From NCBI GenBank assembly GCA_036276235.1, contig DATBDZ010000386.1, forward strand, positions 1-21,692: 21,692 nucleotides of DNA, in the 5' to 3' direction. This stretch comes from JANWHF01 sp036276235. GTDB taxonomy: Bacteria > Planctomycetota > Phycisphaerae > Tepidisphaerales > Tepidisphaeraceae. Each line of letters starts with the position of its first letter. Position 1 is the stretch's first letter. Below the pieces are notes generated by a model. It did not search any database. It saw only the letters and a list, made by a program, of their open reading frames with translations, and was not told the DNA's origin. Shown piece by piece: positions 20,926 through 21,692 of the stretch. The position numbers and the translations under genes are program-made.

Positions 20926-21692
20926 ATGTCCGATCGCTATTACCTGACCACTCCGATTTATTACCCCAACGCCGAGCCGCACATTGGGCATGTGTATACG
21001 ACGATGGCCGCCGACACGATCGCGCGCTACCGGCGGCTCATCGGCGATGACACCTACTTGCTCACCGGCACCGACGAGCACGGGATCAAGATGGTGAAGA
21101 CCGCCGCCGAGCAGGGGATCGAGCCGGCGGCTTTAGCCGACAAGATGGCGGGCGTTTTCGCGCAAGTTTGGAAAGAGCTGGAGATCACCAATAACGATTT
21201 CATCCGCACGACGCAGCCGCGCCACAAGCTTTCGGTCCAGAAGATCGTGCAGCAGTTGCAGGAAAACGGCGACATTTATCTGGGCAGCTACGAAGGATGG
21301 TACGACGAAGGGCAGGAGGAATTTGTCACCGAGACGGCGGCCAAGGCGCAGGAATACAAATCCGCCATCAGCGGGCGGCCGCTGGTGCGCTACAAGGAGC
21401 CGACGTACTTTTTTCGGCTCACCAAATATGTTCCTCGTGTGCTGGAATACATCCGCAGTCATCCGGAATTTGTGCAGCCGACCACGCGGCGAAATGAAGT
21501 GATCAGTAAATTGGAGCAAGGCGTGGAGGATCTGTCGATCAGCCGCGCGACGCTCAAGTGGGGGATTCCGCTGCCCAACGATCCGGCTCATGTTGTATAC
21601 GTGTGGATCGATGCGCTGGGCAACTACATCACGGCACTGGGTTACGGATCTGATGATCCCTCGCTGTTTGAGAAATACTGGACGGCGAGTTT
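20926..21692 (+). CDS. metG: Methionyl-tRNA synthetase (partial, N-terminal 255 codons)
   Basis: The protein starts MSDRYYLTTPIYYPNAEPHI and runs off the window. The HIGH motif is H19-I-G-H22, followed by GTDEHGIK (48-55) and VVYVWIDALGNYI near residue 224, all diagnostic of class I MetRS. In the connective peptide the segment YEGWYDEGQEEFV lacks the Cys pairs of zinc-binding MetRS forms, so this is the zinc-free (bacillus-like) type. It charges tRNA-Met with methionine. ATG 20926 is the family-typical start; GGAACGA upstream is a weak ribosome binding site. The KMSKS motif and anticodon-binding domain lie beyond the window. Confidence 0.96.
   Translation, partial: MSDRYYLTTPIYYPNAEPHIGHVYTTMAADTIARYRRLIGDDTYLLTGTDEHGIKMVKTAAEQGIEPAALADKMAGVFAQVWKELEITNNDFIRTTQPRHKLSVQKIVQQLQENGDIYLGSYEGWYDEGQEEFVTETAAKAQEYKSAISGRPLVRYKEPTYFFRLTKYVPRVLEYIRSHPEFVQPTTRRNEVISKLEQGVEDLSISRATLKWGIPLPNDPAHVVYVWIDALGNYITALGYGSDDPSLFEKYWTAS

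Noticed and set aside
1..21692. tRNA, rRNA, CRISPR arrays and transposase genes
   Set aside because: I looked for tRNA-like ends and T-loops, regularly spaced repeats and transposase motifs and saw none; short structured RNAs could still be missed by eye.

Overview
The window looks like a chromosomal segment of a flagellated member of the Planctomycetota, probably Phycisphaerae-like. This rests on gene types rather than a marker gene. Supporting signs are an ECF sigma factor beside a dockerin-bearing membrane protein, a VIT-domain lipoprotein, a CxxCGY...CPECGR zinc-ribbon membrane protein of the style common in that group, a DUF2617-like protein, and GC-rich coding sequence with many GTG/TTG starts and weak Shine-Dalgarno sites.

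Layout, left to right. Positions 1-900 hold the end of a small helical protein, an HNH nuclease and a mini-protein with a histidine-kinase-like H-box. Positions 966-4753 form a likely envelope locus: ECF sigma factor, a single-pass membrane protein with a complete dockerin, a secreted cohesin-like protein, and a VIT/VWA-like lipoprotein. The last three overlap by 4 bases. Positions 4941-6078 carry pyrK on the minus strand behind a good sigma70-type promoter and a very strong terminator hairpin directly before the start codon, which suggests attenuation. A Nudix hydrolase and an unrecognised 249-residue protein follow on the plus strand.

Positions 7646-10213 (minus strand) hold a glucuronokinase-like GHMP kinase and GalU, a probable UDP-sugar route. 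The pair is split by a 513-bp unit made of a GxxExxY gene between 36-bp inverted repeats. Positions 10466-14035 (plus) encode a secreted WD40 protein, a zinc-ribbon membrane protein with a START-like domain, and a second START-like protein. Positions 14116-16731 hold two tandem nucleotidyltransferases of the RlaP (PF10127) type, separated by a palindromic element, then a DUF4160-DUF2442 pair. Two small plus-strand genes follow to 17705. On the minus strand come a DUF2617-like gene, then fliM translationally coupled to a CPBP-type intramembrane protease, with a sigma28-like promoter before fliM. The window ends inside metG.

The intergenic DNA is unusually rich in palindromes. A 30-bp-arm hairpin occurs three times with identical arms and variable 16-nt spacers. 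Several other inverted-repeat families sit in gaps between genes. I saw no rRNA, tRNA, CRISPR array or transposase gene.
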